Assembly: GCA_963753905.1 (NCBI GenBank)
Contig: CAVWDZ010000001.1
Coordinates: forward strand, 1,178,001-1,242,000
Length of the DNA stretch: 64,000 nt
Reading direction: 5' to 3'
DNA from: Bog-756 sp963753905
GTDB taxonomy: Bacteria; Actinomycetota; Acidimicrobiia; Acidimicrobiales; RAAP-2
Numbering within the stretch: position 1 is the first letter of the stretch; the number at the start of each line of letters is the position of its first letter. Position numbers and translations under genes: made by a program. This document shows positions 52,175 through 64,000 of this stretch, in pieces. Under the pieces are notes generated by a model. The model had not been told where the DNA came from. It worked only from the letters and a program-made list of their open reading frames with translations, and searched no databases.

Positions 52175-53297
52175 CCCCGCGCAACGGCACCGTCCACCGG
52201 GCGGAGGCGCTGCTGGTGCTGGCCGACGGCGCGGTCTTCGAGGGTGAAGCCGTCGGTGCCCCTCCCGAGGGTGGGGTGGTGACCGGGGAGGCCGTCTTCA
52301 ACACGGTGCTGTCGGGCTACCAGGAGGTCATCACCGACCCGTCGTACGCCGGTCAGATCATCGCCTTCACCTGTCCCCACATCGGCAACTACGGGGTCAA
52401 CCCCACAGACGACGAGGCGTCCCGACCCCACTGCCGGGGCGTCGTCGTGCGCGAGCTGTCCGACCGCCCGAGCTCGTGGCGATCGACCGGAACGCTCGAG
52501 GAATTCCTCCTCCACCACCGGTTGCCCGGCATCTCGGGAATCGACACCCGTCGGCTGACCCGGCACCTACGCCTGCACGGTTCGTTGCCGTGCGCGTTCG
52601 GCACGGCCGGCGAAGCCGAGCTGGCCGCCGCGGCCCGTGCCGCCCCGGCGACCGACGGGAGGGACCTGGTGGCGTCGGTCACCTCGCCAGTCATGGTGAC
52701 CCGCGGCACCGGACCGTACCGGGTGGTGGCCTACGACTTCGGGATCAAGGAGGCCATGCTGCGCAGCCTGGAGGGGCTCGCCACGGTGGTCGTCGTGCCG
52801 GCTTCGACCCCCGCCGACGCGGTCCTGGACCTCGAGCCGGACGGGGTCTTCCTCTCCAACGGCCCGGGCGACCCGGCCGCCCTCCCCGGGGTGATCGACC
52901 AGATCCGCCTCCTCGTCACGCCGGGGACGGTGCCGGTCTTCGGGATCTGCCTCGGCCACCAGCTCCTGGCGACGGCCCTCGGGGCGAGCACCTACAAGCT
53001 CCCCTTCGGGCACCACGGGGGCAACCACCCGGTCAGGCGTACCGACACCGGCCGGGTCGAGATCACCTCGCAGAACCACAATTACGCGGTGTCCCCCGAC
53101 TCGCTGGGGGCCAGTGAGGTGACCCACCTCAACCTCAACGACGGGGTCATCGAGGGTCTCCGCAGCACCGCCACCCCCGCCTTCAGCGTGCAGTACCACC
53201 CCGAGGCGGGGCCCGGGCCACACGATGCCCGGTACCTCTTCGAGGAGTTCCGGGCGCTCATGGACGCCACCGGCGGCCCGAGGAACCGGAACGCCTG

Positions 53298-53298
<1 letters not shown>
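52171..53298 (+). CDS. carA: Carbamoyl-phosphate synthase small subunit
   Basis: 375 aa glutamine amidotransferase subunit. N-terminal domain with GEAVFNTVLSGYQEVITDPSY (21 residues span split: GEAVFNTVLSGY, QEVITDPSY) and GISGIDTRRLTRHLR; class I glutaminase with FGICLGHQLLA (nucleophile Cys) and QYHPEAGPGPHD (His/Glu). Supplies ammonia to CarB. GTG start overlaps pyrC stop; stop shares a base with the carB ATG. Confidence 0.96.
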
Positions 53299-56612
<3,314 letters not shown>

Positions 56613-56619
56613 GCAGACG

Positions 56620-57618
56620 ATGAACGCACCCCCCGGTGAGGCGGCGGTGCGGCCGCACCGGTTGCACCGGTCCGGTGACGGCTCCGGTCCGGCGGCGGTC
56701 GATCTCACGACGACCGTGGGCTCGGTCGTCCTCCCCAACCCGGTGATGACCGCGTCCGGCACCGCCGGGTACGCCGACGAGCTCGAGGCCTACCGGCCGC
56801 TGGCCTCGCTCGGGGCGGTGGTGGTCAAGTCCCTCTCGGTCGACCCCTGGCCCGGCAATCCCGCCCCACGCGTGCACCAGGCGACGGCCGGCATGGTCAA
56901 CAGCGTCGGACTGCAGGGCCCGGGAGTGGAGGCCTGGGTCCGCGAGCAGCTCCCGCGTCTGGTGTCCGTGGGCGCCCGCACCGTGGTCAGCATCTGGGGG
57001 CAGCGGGTCGACGACTTCGCTCGGGCCGCCGCGATGCTGGCCGGGGTCGCCGGCCTGACCGCGCTCGAAGTGAACGTGAGCTGCCCGAACGTCGAGGACC
57101 GGCGGGCCATGTTCGCCCATTCGGCCACCGCCACCGCGGAGGTCGTGTCGGCGGTGGGCGAACACTGCCCGGGCCTGCCCCGGTGGGCCAAGCTGAGTCC
57201 CACCGTGCCCGATCTGCCGGCGGTTGCCGGTGCCGCCCTCGGGGCCGGTGCCGAGGGGGTGACCCTGATCAACACAGCGCTGGCCATGGCCATCGACATC
57301 GAGCGGAGCAGACCGGTCCTCGGGTCGGGGCCGGCGGGGGGCGGCTTGTCGGGACCGGCCATCCATCCGATCGCGGTGCGGGCGGTCTTCGACGTACGGG
57401 CGGCCCATCCGGACGCTGCGATCATCGGTGTCGGGGGGGTGACCCACGGACGGGACGCCGTCGAGCTGATCATGGCGGGAGCCGACGCCGTCCAGGTGGG
57501 CACCGCCACCTTCCGCGACCCGCGTGCGCCGTGGACGGTCCTCGAGGAGCTGCGGCAGTGGTGCGCGTCCCACGGTGTGGGCTCGGCCGCCTCGCTGCGG
57601 AGTGCCGCCCATGGCTGA
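56620..57618 (+). CDS. pyrD: Dihydroorotate dehydrogenase, class 1B catalytic subunit
   Basis: 332 aa FMN TIM barrel. MTASGTAGYADEL, VKSLSVDPWPGNPAPRV, NSVGLQGPGVEAW and the Cys-bearing NVSCPN loop (class 1 base) are class 1B features; IGVGGVTHGRDAVELIMAGA and TATFRDP are conserved. Class 1B enzymes normally work with PyrK, the Fe-S/FAD subunit that passes electrons to NAD, but no pyrK is found beside it. N-terminal 30 residues are Pro/Arg-rich extra. Overlaps pyrF by 8 nt. Confidence 0.92.
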   Translation: MNAPPGEAAVRPHRLHRSGDGSGPAAVDLTTTVGSVVLPNPVMTASGTAGYADELEAYRPLASLGAVVVKSLSVDPWPGNPAPRVHQATAGMVNSVGLQGPGVEAWVREQLPRLVSVGARTVVSIWGQRVDDFARAAAMLAGVAGLTALEVNVSCPNVEDRRAMFAHSATATAEVVSAVGEHCPGLPRWAKLSPTVPDLPAVAGAALGAGAEGVTLINTALAMAIDIERSRPVLGSGPAGGGLSGPAIHPIAVRAVFDVRAAHPDAAIIGVGGVTHGRDAVELIMAGADAVQVGTATFRDPRAPWTVLEELRQWCASHGVGSAASLRSAAHG

Positions 57619-58489
57619 GCCGACCGCCCCGATCGGGTTCACCACCCGGGTTGCAGAGGCGGTGGCGGCCACCGGCCCGCTCTGCGCGGGCATCGACCCG
57701 TCGGCCCCCCTGCTCGAGGAGTGGGGCCTCCCGGACTCGGCCGACGGCGTGCGCGAGTTCGGGCTCCGCTGCGTCGAGGCGTTCGCAGGGGTGGTCCCGG
57801 TGGTCAAGCCTCAGGTGGCGTTCTTCGAGCGCTGGGGTGCGGCCGGGATGGCCGCGCTCGAGTCGGTCCTCTCCGCTGCCCGCGGGGCCGGCCTCCTGGT
57901 CATCGCCGATGCCAAACGTGGAGACATCGGGTCGACCATGTCGGCCTACGCATCTGCGTGGCTCGATCCCGCCGGTCCGCTGGTGGCCGACGCGGTCACC
58001 GTGCTCCCCTACATGGGGATCGGCTCGCTGCGACCCGTGTTCGACCGCGCCGCGGCGTCCGGCCGTGGCGTCATCGTGGTGGTGCGCGGATCCAACCCCG
58101 ACGGCCGCCTGCTGCAGGAGGCGATCGTCCGGACCGACGACCTCACCGGACGCGGGATCGCAGGTTCGATCGAGGACATGCTGCTCGGCTCGATCGCCGA
58201 GCTCAACCGGGGCGGTCTCGCGCCTTCCGGAACGGTGGGAGCGGTGGTCGGCGCGACCCTCGAGCCCTCGGCGTTCGATCTGGCCGGGCTCGGCGGGGTG
58301 ATCCTGGCCCCTGGAATCGGCGCGCAGGGTGGCACGGCCGAGAGCGTGGCCCGGCTCTTCGGCGGGTGCGCGCCCGGTACGGTGCTGCCCAGCGTGTCGC
58401 GCTCGCTGCTCGGCGCAGGCCCGGACGTCGCGGCCCTCACCCGCGCCGCCCGGATCGAGCGCGACGCGATGTGCGAGGCCCTCGCCTGA
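57611..58489 (+). CDS. pyrF: Orotidine 5'-phosphate decarboxylase (type 2)
   Basis: 292 aa. LCAGIDPSAPLLEEWG, VKPQVAFFERWG, VIADAKRGDIGSTMSAYA (catalytic Asp-Lys-Asp set) and APGIGAQGGTAE follow the long type 2 PyrF found in actinobacteria. Final step to UMP. With pyrB/C/D and car here, only pyrE (orotate phosphoribosyltransferase) is missing from the window. Confidence 0.96.
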   Translation: MAEPTAPIGFTTRVAEAVAATGPLCAGIDPSAPLLEEWGLPDSADGVREFGLRCVEAFAGVVPVVKPQVAFFERWGAAGMAALESVLSAARGAGLLVIADAKRGDIGSTMSAYASAWLDPAGPLVADAVTVLPYMGIGSLRPVFDRAAASGRGVIVVVRGSNPDGRLLQEAIVRTDDLTGRGIAGSIEDMLLGSIAELNRGGLAPSGTVGAVVGATLEPSAFDLAGLGGVILAPGIGAQGGTAESVARLFGGCAPGTVLPSVSRSLLGAGPDVAALTRAARIERDAMCEALA

Positions 58490-58537
58490 CCGGAGTCGCG
58501 GAGACCCGAGGCGTCGGGACCGGCGAGCTGCCGGCGC

Positions 58538-59116
58538 TCAGCGGTCCGCTGTGGGCAGGTCCGCCGGGAACTCGATGAAGGCTGACGGGGGGAGGTACTC
58601 CGGGGGGATGTCGGCCGGGGTGTCGTACCAGTCGACATCGAAGACGTTGGAGAGCCCGTCCCCCTCGACCGTACCGCTGAGCCCGGCGTCCGCCGACGTC
58701 AGGAATGCCTGTCGTCCGTTGATGCGGCCGGCCGCGAGCGCCTCCCAGGTCTCGCGGTCGACTCGGGCGACGAGATTGTACGTGCACCCGTCCGCGGTGG
58801 CCCCCACCTGGCGGCCGATCATCGCGTGGTGGGCGCCGTCGTCGATCGCGTAGACCGCAGCGTCGCCGTCGCCCGCACGGGCGCGGATCCGGTGAGGGTG
58901 CCCGAACAGGTGCACGCCTCCGTGGCGCCGCTCCTTCATGGCCCACAGCGGGCTCGGTGGGACGACCCCCTCGGGTTCGTCCTCTTCGAGGGGGGTGGCG
59001 TTGGTCGGTGCCGTCACCGGAAAGGTGTACCCGGCGGTCCCGGGTGCGAAGTGGAGCTGCCCGTCCTCGCGGGACTGGATGAGCTCGCCGTCCTCGGTGC
59101 GATCCCCGTCGTGCAT
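58538..59116 (-). CDS. Hypothetical protein, 192 aa
   Basis: Unrecognised soluble protein. After an acidic N-terminus come blocks GTAGYTFPVTAPTNATPLEE, HGGVHLFGHPHRIRARA, GAHHAMIGRQVGATADGC and DVDWYDTPADIPPEYLPP. Possible beta-rich fold; conserved-looking His and Trp residues. Start ATG 59116 chosen because GAGGAG is 6 nt upstream. Confidence 0.7.
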   Translation of the reverse strand: MHDGDRTEDGELIQSREDGQLHFAPGTAGYTFPVTAPTNATPLEEDEPEGVVPPSPLWAMKERRHGGVHLFGHPHRIRARAGDGDAAVYAIDDGAHHAMIGRQVGATADGCTYNLVARVDRETWEALAAGRINGRQAFLTSADAGLSGTVEGDGLSNVFDVDWYDTPADIPPEYLPPSAFIEFPADLPTADR

Positions 59117-59240
59117 GTCCGGCTCCTCTCGTCGGGACGGTGCGCCCGCTCCCGGTGTGCACGGGGACGGTGCCGGCACGCGCCGCGTGCTCGGGGACAT
59201 GCTGCCACGCCGGGTGCGGGGTGGGTGCCGCAGCCGGAGG

Positions 59241-60938
59241 TCAGGTGCCGGCGGCGGTCGGGTACCACCCCGAGACGCGGCCGTCGAGCTCCCGTCGGGA
59301 CCGCTCCAGCGCGGTGCGGGCCTCGTGCCGCCCGCAGAGGCGCAGGGCCACCCGGTCGCCCGGGGACAGGCGCCCGAGGATCGGAAGGTCGGCTGCGATC
59401 ACGCAGGCAGCGACCGGGTACCCGCCCACCGTGGCGTGGTCGGGGAGGAGGACGATCGGGGTCCCGTCCGGAGGGATCTGGACGGCCCCGGTGACCATGC
59501 CGGTGGACGCGGTCTGGTCGGTGACCGGCAGCCGTTCACCGGACGCTTCGAGCCGCAGTCCGATCCGGTCGGAACGGCTGCCGATGCGCCAGACGGTTCC
59601 GGACAGGCGGTCGAGGAGTTCCTGGGATGTCGGGTGGGGTCCGGCGAGAGCCCGCAGGACGGTCACCCCGCTCCCGGTGCCGGGGGATTGCGTGGACGGG
59701 GGCGGGGACAAGGCTCCCCGCACGGGACCGGGTCGACCGCGGGCGAGGCGGTCACCGGCTCGGAGCGGCCCGGGACCGAGCCCCGAGAGCAGATCGCTGG
59801 CCCGCCCTCCGATCACGAGCGGTGTCTCGAGACCGCCCGCCACGGCCAGGTAGGCACGCAGCCCTCTGTGGATACGGCCGACCGACACGATCTGCCCGTC
59901 GGCGACGGGCAGCACCGTGTCGGAGTCGACAGGGTGGCCGTCGACGAGGACGTCGACAGCCCGTGGCCCCGCACCCACCACGGCCAGGTGACCGCCGCCG
60001 GCGATCCGCACGGTGGGCCCGACAGCGGTGCACTCGACGACCGCGGCCGTGTCGGGATTGCCGGTGAGCCGGTTGGCGAGGACGAGGGCCTCCGGATCCG
60101 CCGCCCCGCCGCGCGGGATGCCCAGCGAGGCCACGGCCCGCCGTCCGCCGTCCTGGATCAGGCTGAGGACGCCTGGGTCGAGGATCTCGAGGTGGTCTCG
60201 GTCGCCGGCCCCGAGAGGAGGACGTGGGCCAGGGCGCGGCTCCCGGGCACGGGCGGCGCCGGCTGCGACGGTGAAGTGCACCCGATCTCCGGGATGGACG
60301 AGCGCATAGGGCGCTACGTCGGGGTCGAACAACCGGACGTCGGTGCGCCCGAGGAGATGCCAGCCGCCCGGCGAGGCGCGCGGATAGACCGAGGCGAACC
60401 CGCCGCCGATCGCCACCGAGCCGGCCGGCACCGAGGTGCGCGGCGTGTCGCGTCGGGGAAGTGCGGCGAGCTCCGCCGGCAGCCCGGTGAGGTACGGAAA
60501 TCCGGGCGCGAAGCCGAGGAACGCAACGCGCAGGTCCGCGCCGCACAGCCATGCGACGACCCGGTCGGTCGAGGTGCCGGTGCGCCGCGCGACCTCGTCG
60601 AGGTCCGTCCCGTCGAAGACCACGGGGAGGACGTGGGTCTGGCCGGTGGTCGGATCGGGGGTGACGGGTGGCACGCCACCTCCTGTGCAGAGCTCGGTGA
60701 GCAGATGCTCCACCCACGCCGCGCACCGATCGGGATCGGTGCCGTCGAGCGACAGGTCGAGGACGATCACGACGTTGCCGAACCCGACCACCGCTTCGTC
60801 GATGCCGACCGGCGCCTGTCCGTCGCGCGCCCGATCGACCACTGCGCGAGCCAGGGCACCGGCCTGTTCGACACCGGAGGTCTCGACCAACAGCGCGCCG
60901 TCGCCGAAGGCGACCACGGCACGCGGTGGCGCGGTCAT
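59241..60938 (-). CDS. Fused 5-oxoprolinase subunits PxpB-PxpC (KipI-KipA)
   Basis: 565 aa. N-terminal half (about 1-235) is PxpB/KipI: FLGFAPGFPYLTGLP, IGGGFASVYPRASPGGWHLLG. C-terminal half (about 245-565) is PxpC/KipA: ILDPGVLSLIQDGGRRAVASLG, IPRGGAADPEALVLANRL (split here), and DQTASTGMVTGAVQIPPDG. Together with PxpA it hydrolyses 5-oxoproline to glutamate with ATP. The two subunits are separate in most bacteria; here they form one chain. Start ATG 60938 overlaps the pxpA stop (ATGA). Confidence 0.93.
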   Translation of the reverse strand: MTAPPRAVVAFGDGALLVETSGVEQAGALARAVVDRARDGQAPVGIDEAVVGFGNVVIVLDLSLDGTDPDRCAAWVEHLLTELCTGGGVPPVTPDPTTGQTHVLPVVFDGTDLDEVARRTGTSTDRVVAWLCGADLRVAFLGFAPGFPYLTGLPAELAALPRRDTPRTSVPAGSVAIGGGFASVYPRASPGGWHLLGRTDVRLFDPDVAPYALVHPGDRVHFTVAAGAARAREPRPGPRPPLGAGDRDHLEILDPGVLSLIQDGGRRAVASLGIPRGGAADPEALVLANRLTGNPDTAAVVECTAVGPTVRIAGGGHLAVVGAGPRAVDVLVDGHPVDSDTVLPVADGQIVSVGRIHRGLRAYLAVAGGLETPLVIGGRASDLLSGLGPGPLRAGDRLARGRPGPVRGALSPPPSTQSPGTGSGVTVLRALAGPHPTSQELLDRLSGTVWRIGSRSDRIGLRLEASGERLPVTDQTASTGMVTGAVQIPPDGTPIVLLPDHATVGGYPVAACVIAADLPILGRLSPGDRVALRLCGRHEARTALERSRRELDGRVSGWYPTAAGT

Positions 60939-61696
60939 TCGTCCTGCCCGACGGAAAAGGCGCGGACCGTCAGCCCGGCGTGCTCCAACATCTCGCGGAC
61001 GGCGCGGGCGGCCTGACCGGCCCGGGGCGAGTCGCCGTGGATGCAGAGGGTCTCGACACGGAGCTCGAGCCATCGGCCGCCGCGGGTGGCGATCCCGCCG
61101 CGTTGCACCAGCGTGAGCGCACGGGCGGCGACCGCTGCCTCGTCGTCGATCACGGCACCGGGCAGGGTGCGGGGGGCGAGCTCGCCGTCTTCGCCATAGG
61201 CGCGGTCCGGAAATCCCTCGGGTACGACCCGGAGCCCGGCGGTTCGGGCCGGTGCGCCGACGGCGCTTCCCGGCGGCGCCACGAGCATCGCGCAGCGGGG
61301 TGCCAAGGCCTCGACCACCGCGGCGGCAACCTCGGGGTCGGTCGCCATCCGGTGGTAGAGCGCGCCGTGCGGTTTGGCGTAGGCGACCGTGCCGCCGACG
61401 GCAGCGGACTCGTCGGCCAACGTCGCCCACTGCTCGAGCACGTCTGCAGCCAGTCGGTCGGTGGTCACCTCGCGGTCACGCCGACCGAACCCGATCCGGT
61501 CGCGGTAGGAGAAGTGGGCGCCGATCGCCACCCCCCGCTCCACGCAGGCCGCGGCCGCCGCCCGCATCACCGCGCGGTTGCCGGCATGGAAGCCGCAGGC
61601 GATGCTGGCACTGGTCACGGTGTCGAGCAGCTCCCGGTCCCGTGCGGTCCACCGATCACCCTCGGCCATGTCGGCATTGAGGTCCACGGACGCCAC
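60935..61696 (-). CDS. pxpA: 5-Oxoprolinase subunit A (LamB/YcsF family)
   Basis: 253 aa. VDLNADMAEGDRW, SASIACGFHAGN (metal/active site), GAHFSYRDRIGFGRR, YAKPHGALYHRM and FPDRAYGEDGELAPR are LamB/YcsF blocks. GTG 61696 with GGAG upstream. Forms the detoxification/salvage unit for pyroglutamate with the downstream fusion. Confidence 0.94.
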   Translation of the reverse strand: MASVDLNADMAEGDRWTARDRELLDTVTSASIACGFHAGNRAVMRAAAAACVERGVAIGAHFSYRDRIGFGRRDREVTTDRLAADVLEQWATLADESAAVGGTVAYAKPHGALYHRMATDPEVAAAVVEALAPRCAMLVAPPGSAVGAPARTAGLRVVPEGFPDRAYGEDGELAPRTLPGAVIDDEAAVAARALTLVQRGGIATRGGRWLELRVETLCIHGDSPRAGQAARAVREMLEHAGLTVRAFSVGQDE

Positions 61697-61790
61697 GGCT
61701 CCAGTATCGGTGATCGACCGTGGGCCGGCTGTCGGAGCGACGGGCGGGCCCCGGATGACCGGGCGGCCCGGAGGCGCTATCGTTCCGACC

Positions 61791-62108
61791 ATGCCGCAAC
61801 CGCCAGCACTCACGCCCGAACAGCGCCAGGCCGCCCTGGCCAAGGCAGCCAAGGTCCGCCGCGAGCGGGCCGAAGTCAAAGAGAGGCTCAAGTTGGGCTC
61901 GATCAACCTCTCCGAACTGCTGACCATGGCCGACGACGACGAGACGGTCGGCAAGATGAAGGTGCTCTCCGTACTCGAGTCCCTCCCCGGTCTGGGCAAG
62001 GTCAAGGCCCGCAGACTGATGGACACCGTGGGGATCTCGGAGAGCCGGCGGCTGCAAGGACTGGGCTCGAACCAACGCGAGGCTCTCCTGCGCGAGACCG
62101 CCCGCTGA
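61791..62108 (+). CDS. mihF: Integration host factor, actinobacterial type
   Basis: 105 aa basic helical nucleoid protein. AALAKAAKVRRERAEVKERL, then LKVLSVLESLPGLGKVKA-like MKVLSVLESLPGLGKVKARR (helix-hairpin-like DNA contact) and GISESRRLQGLGSNQREALL are typical of MihF. Usually precedes gmk, as here. ATG is 7 nt behind TATCGT (61778-61783), leaderless. Named after its role in mycobacteriophage L5 integration. Confidence 0.95.
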   Translation: MPQPPALTPEQRQAALAKAAKVRRERAEVKERLKLGSINLSELLTMADDDETVGKMKVLSVLESLPGLGKVKARRLMDTVGISESRRLQGLGSNQREALLRETAR

Positions 62109-62152
62109 GCGGATCTACGGGGGACCGCGACCGACCGCGGGCCGACTCCCTG

Positions 62153-62698
62153 GTGTTCGTCCTCTTCGGCCCCGGCGGGGCCGGCAAGGGAACCATCGCC
62201 TCCCGCCTGGTGGCGGACGACCCCGGTCTGTCGCTGAGCCGGTCGTGGACGACGCGCCCCCGTCGCTCCGGCGAGCCGGAGGACGCCTACGTCTTCGTCG
62301 ATCGCCCGACGTTCGAAGCCAAGGTCACCGACGGTGGGTTCTTCGAGTGGGCCGAGTTCCTCGGGCACCTCTACGGGACCCCGACCGCCGAGCCGCCGCC
62401 CGGTCGGGACCTGCTCCTGGAGATCGATCTGCAGGGGGCGCGGCAGGTCCGGTCGCAGGTTCCCGACGCGACCCTGATCCTGCTGCTGCCCCCCTCCGTC
62501 GAGGTACAGGTGGAGCGGCTGCGGTCCCGCGGTGACGAGGAGTCCCACATCCGCCGCCGCCTCGCCGAGGGGGCCGAGGAGGAGCGGGCCGGTCGGGAGA
62601 TCGCCCACCACGTGGTGGTCAACAGCACGGTCGATCAGGCCACCAGCGACGTGGCCGGTATACTGGAGCGTTGCCGCACCGCCCGGACCGGGGGGTAG
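62153..62698 (+). CDS. gmk: Guanylate kinase
   Basis: 181 aa. P-loop VLFGPGGAGKGTIASRL, GMP-binding block LSRSWTTRPRRSGEPEDAY and FVDRPTFEAKVTDGGFFEWA, then LLEIDLQGARQVRSQ and the lid SRGDEESHIRRRL. The first loop Ser (GPSGAGK) is Gly here. Start GTG 62153 is tentative; the frame is open upstream into mihF with only a CTG at 62105. Converts GMP to GDP. Confidence 0.9.
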   Translation: MFVLFGPGGAGKGTIASRLVADDPGLSLSRSWTTRPRRSGEPEDAYVFVDRPTFEAKVTDGGFFEWAEFLGHLYGTPTAEPPPGRDLLLEIDLQGARQVRSQVPDATLILLLPPSVEVQVERLRSRGDEESHIRRRLAEGAEEERAGREIAHHVVVNSTVDQATSDVAGILERCRTARTGG

Positions 62699-62770
62699 CA
62701 CGGCGCCGGATCTCCCGGCGCGGAACGGTCGGGTGAGGCTTCCCGCCGACGACATGCCGAAGGAATCGTG

Positions 62771-63133
62771 ATGGCCCAGAACCTGACCACGCTCATGGAC
62801 CCACCCATCGAGGAGCTCCTCGACAAGGTCGACTCGAAGTTCACCCTGGTCGCCCTGGCATCCCGCCGCGCCCGTCAGGTCAACAGCTATTACAACTCAC
62901 TCGGTGAGGGACTCGGCGTCGTCGTGCCACCCCAGGTCGCCTCTGCGTCGGGCAAGCCGCTCTCGATCGCGTTCGAAGAGGTCGCCGAGGGCAAGGCGAC
63001 CTACTCCCGGCCCGACCCGGAGGAGCTGGCCCTCGCTGAGGCGGCGGCCCTGGCCCTGCTCGAGGGTGAGGGCGCAGACGGCGCAGACGGCGCGGCGGAC
63101 GTCGAGGCTGCGTCGCCCGAGCCGATCGAGTAG
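62771..63133 (+). CDS. rpoZ: RNA polymerase omega subunit
   Basis: 120 aa. The conserved helix region LLDKVDSKFTLVALASRRARQVNSYY is clear (split: LLDKVDSKFTLVALASRR, ARQVNSYY), followed by KPLSIAFEEVAEGK; the C-terminus is an Ala/Asp/Glu-rich tail. ATG 62771 has GAAGGA upstream; GTG 62768 is directly adjacent. Confidence 0.93.
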   Translation: MAQNLTTLMDPPIEELLDKVDSKFTLVALASRRARQVNSYYNSLGEGLGVVVPPQVASASGKPLSIAFEEVAEGKATYSRPDPEELALAEAAALALLEGEGADGADGAADVEAASPEPIE

Positions 63134-63179
63134 CAGACCACCCGGCCGTTGCGGCCGGATGGTCGGATGCGGGGTGGTC

Positions 63180-64000
63180 GTGGCAGACGCGAGACCGGGC
63201 GATGGGCGGCCGCAGCTCGACGGTGACGCCGGGAACCGTCCGTTCGTGGTGCTCGGTGTGTCAGCGGGTATCGCCGCGTACAAGGCGGTCGATGTCTGCC
63301 GTCGCCTGGTCGACGCCGGGATCCACGTGGCCCCGGTGCTGACCGAGCGTGCGACCCGGTTCGTCGGGCGGGCCACCTTCGACGCGCTCGGCTCGGAACC
63401 GTCTCAGACCAGTCTCTGGGACGGTGCGTCGCCCATTCCCCACACCCGGCTCGGCCGGGCGTGCGATCTGGTGGTGGTCGCGCCGGCGACCGCCGACCTG
63501 CTCGCCCGCTTTGCGGCAGGTCTCTGCGACGACCTCCTCACCGCCACGCTGGTGGCCACCGCCGCCCCGGTGGTCGTCTGCCCCGCCATGCACACCGAGA
63601 TGTGGGAGCACCCGTCGGTTCGCCACAACCTGGACGTGTTGCGCTCCCGTGGCGTGACCGTCATCCCTCCCGAGGAGGGCCGCCTGGCCGGCGGTGACGT
63701 CGGAGCGGGACGGATGGCCGAGCCGCCGGTCATCGTGGACGCGGTGCTCGGCCTGCTCGGCACCGGGCCCGGGGTGGCCGCCACAGGGGTGGGCAACGCG
63801 GGGGCAGACTTGGCCGGCGTGCGGGTGGTGGTCTCCGCGGGTGGGACCCGGGAGCCGATCGACCCGGTGCGCTTCATCACCAACCGGTCGTCGGGCAAGC
63901 AGGGCCATGCCCTGGCCGCGGCGGCCCGTCGGCGCGGCGCGGAGGTCGTGCTGGTCACCGCGAGCCTGCTTCCCGGGCCGGCGGGGGTGACCGTGGATCG
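63180..64000 (+). CDS. coaBC: Phosphopantothenoylcysteine decarboxylase/synthetase (3' end outside window)
   Basis: About 273 visible codons of a bifunctional coenzyme A enzyme. The CoaC flavoprotein domain has VLGVSAGIAAYKAVDVCRRL, VVAPATADLLARFAAGLCDD (FMN) and CPAMHTEMWEHP (catalytic block), and the CoaB domain starts at VVVSAGGTREPIDPVRFITN with SSGKQGHALA. GTG 63180 or 63174 as start, after a 46-bp gap from rpoZ. Continues beyond the right edge. Confidence 0.93.
   Translation, partial: MADARPGDGRPQLDGDAGNRPFVVLGVSAGIAAYKAVDVCRRLVDAGIHVAPVLTERATRFVGRATFDALGSEPSQTSLWDGASPIPHTRLGRACDLVVVAPATADLLARFAAGLCDDLLTATLVATAAPVVVCPAMHTEMWEHPSVRHNLDVLRSRGVTVIPPEEGRLAGGDVGAGRMAEPPVIVDAVLGLLGTGPGVAATGVGNAGADLAGVRVVVSAGGTREPIDPVRFITNRSSGKQGHALAAAARRRGAEVVLVTASLLPGPAGVTVD

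Overview
The window is a contiguous stretch of a high-GC (about 70 percent) actinobacterial chromosome. Gene content points to the Acidimicrobiia or a close relative: Bpa/PafE proteasome activator, actinobacterial integration host factor (mihF), LytR-CpsA-Psr protein, a full set of menaquinone enzymes, GTG-rich starts, and many start codons 6-8 nt behind a TANNNT -10 box (leaderless style). The class assignment is inference; no rRNA or tRNA gene is visible.

Layout. 1-4858: DksA/TraR zinc-finger protein, lspA-rluD, a primary-like sigma factor, a histidine phosphatase and an Rrf2 regulator. 5075-13412: minus-strand block with dnaE, the Bpa proteasome activator, a phosphodiesterase-like protein and a YyaL-type thioredoxin-fold protein. 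13599-20216: SDR plus menE, menB, menA, a menH-like hydrolase and menD on interleaved strands. 20245-29207: LCP protein, carotenoid oxygenase, tyrS, DUF3151, a lipoprotein, flavin reductase, small proteins, an NfuA-like Fe-S protein and a prepilin peptidase. 29302-34761: tightly overlapped aroC-aroK-aroB-aroQ-pepQ-efp-nusB. 49326-58489: pyrR-pyrB-pyrC-carA-carB-pyrD-pyrF, nearly complete UMP biosynthesis. 58538-64000: a hypothetical protein, pxpA with a pxpB-pxpC fusion, then mihF-gmk-rpoZ-coaBC.

Between nusB and pyrR an MFS drug-efflux gene has been split by a 12,785-bp integrated element (35017-47801) of visibly lower GC. Joining 34877-35016 to 47802-49203 restores an uninterrupted 513-residue DHA2-type transporter, fixing the insertion point at a GA dinucleotide. 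The element carries a large serine integrase, an HTH/excisionase-like protein, a DUF3631 ATPase next to an iteron-like repeat cluster, a TOPRIM (Topo VI-A/Spo11-like) protein in its own transcription unit, an HNH nuclease, a MuF-like head protein, an HK97-type prohead protease and three secreted proteins. I see no large terminase, portal, major capsid or tail gene. It looks like a phage-satellite or prophage-like island of the general plan of M. tuberculosis phiRv1/phiRv2, and it is the most interesting object in the window.

The element's minus-strand genes form one long overlapping cascade (ATGA/TAATG junctions), while cargo and the TOPRIM gene are on the plus strand. Host operons are likewise joined by 1-4 nt overlaps, implying translational coupling.
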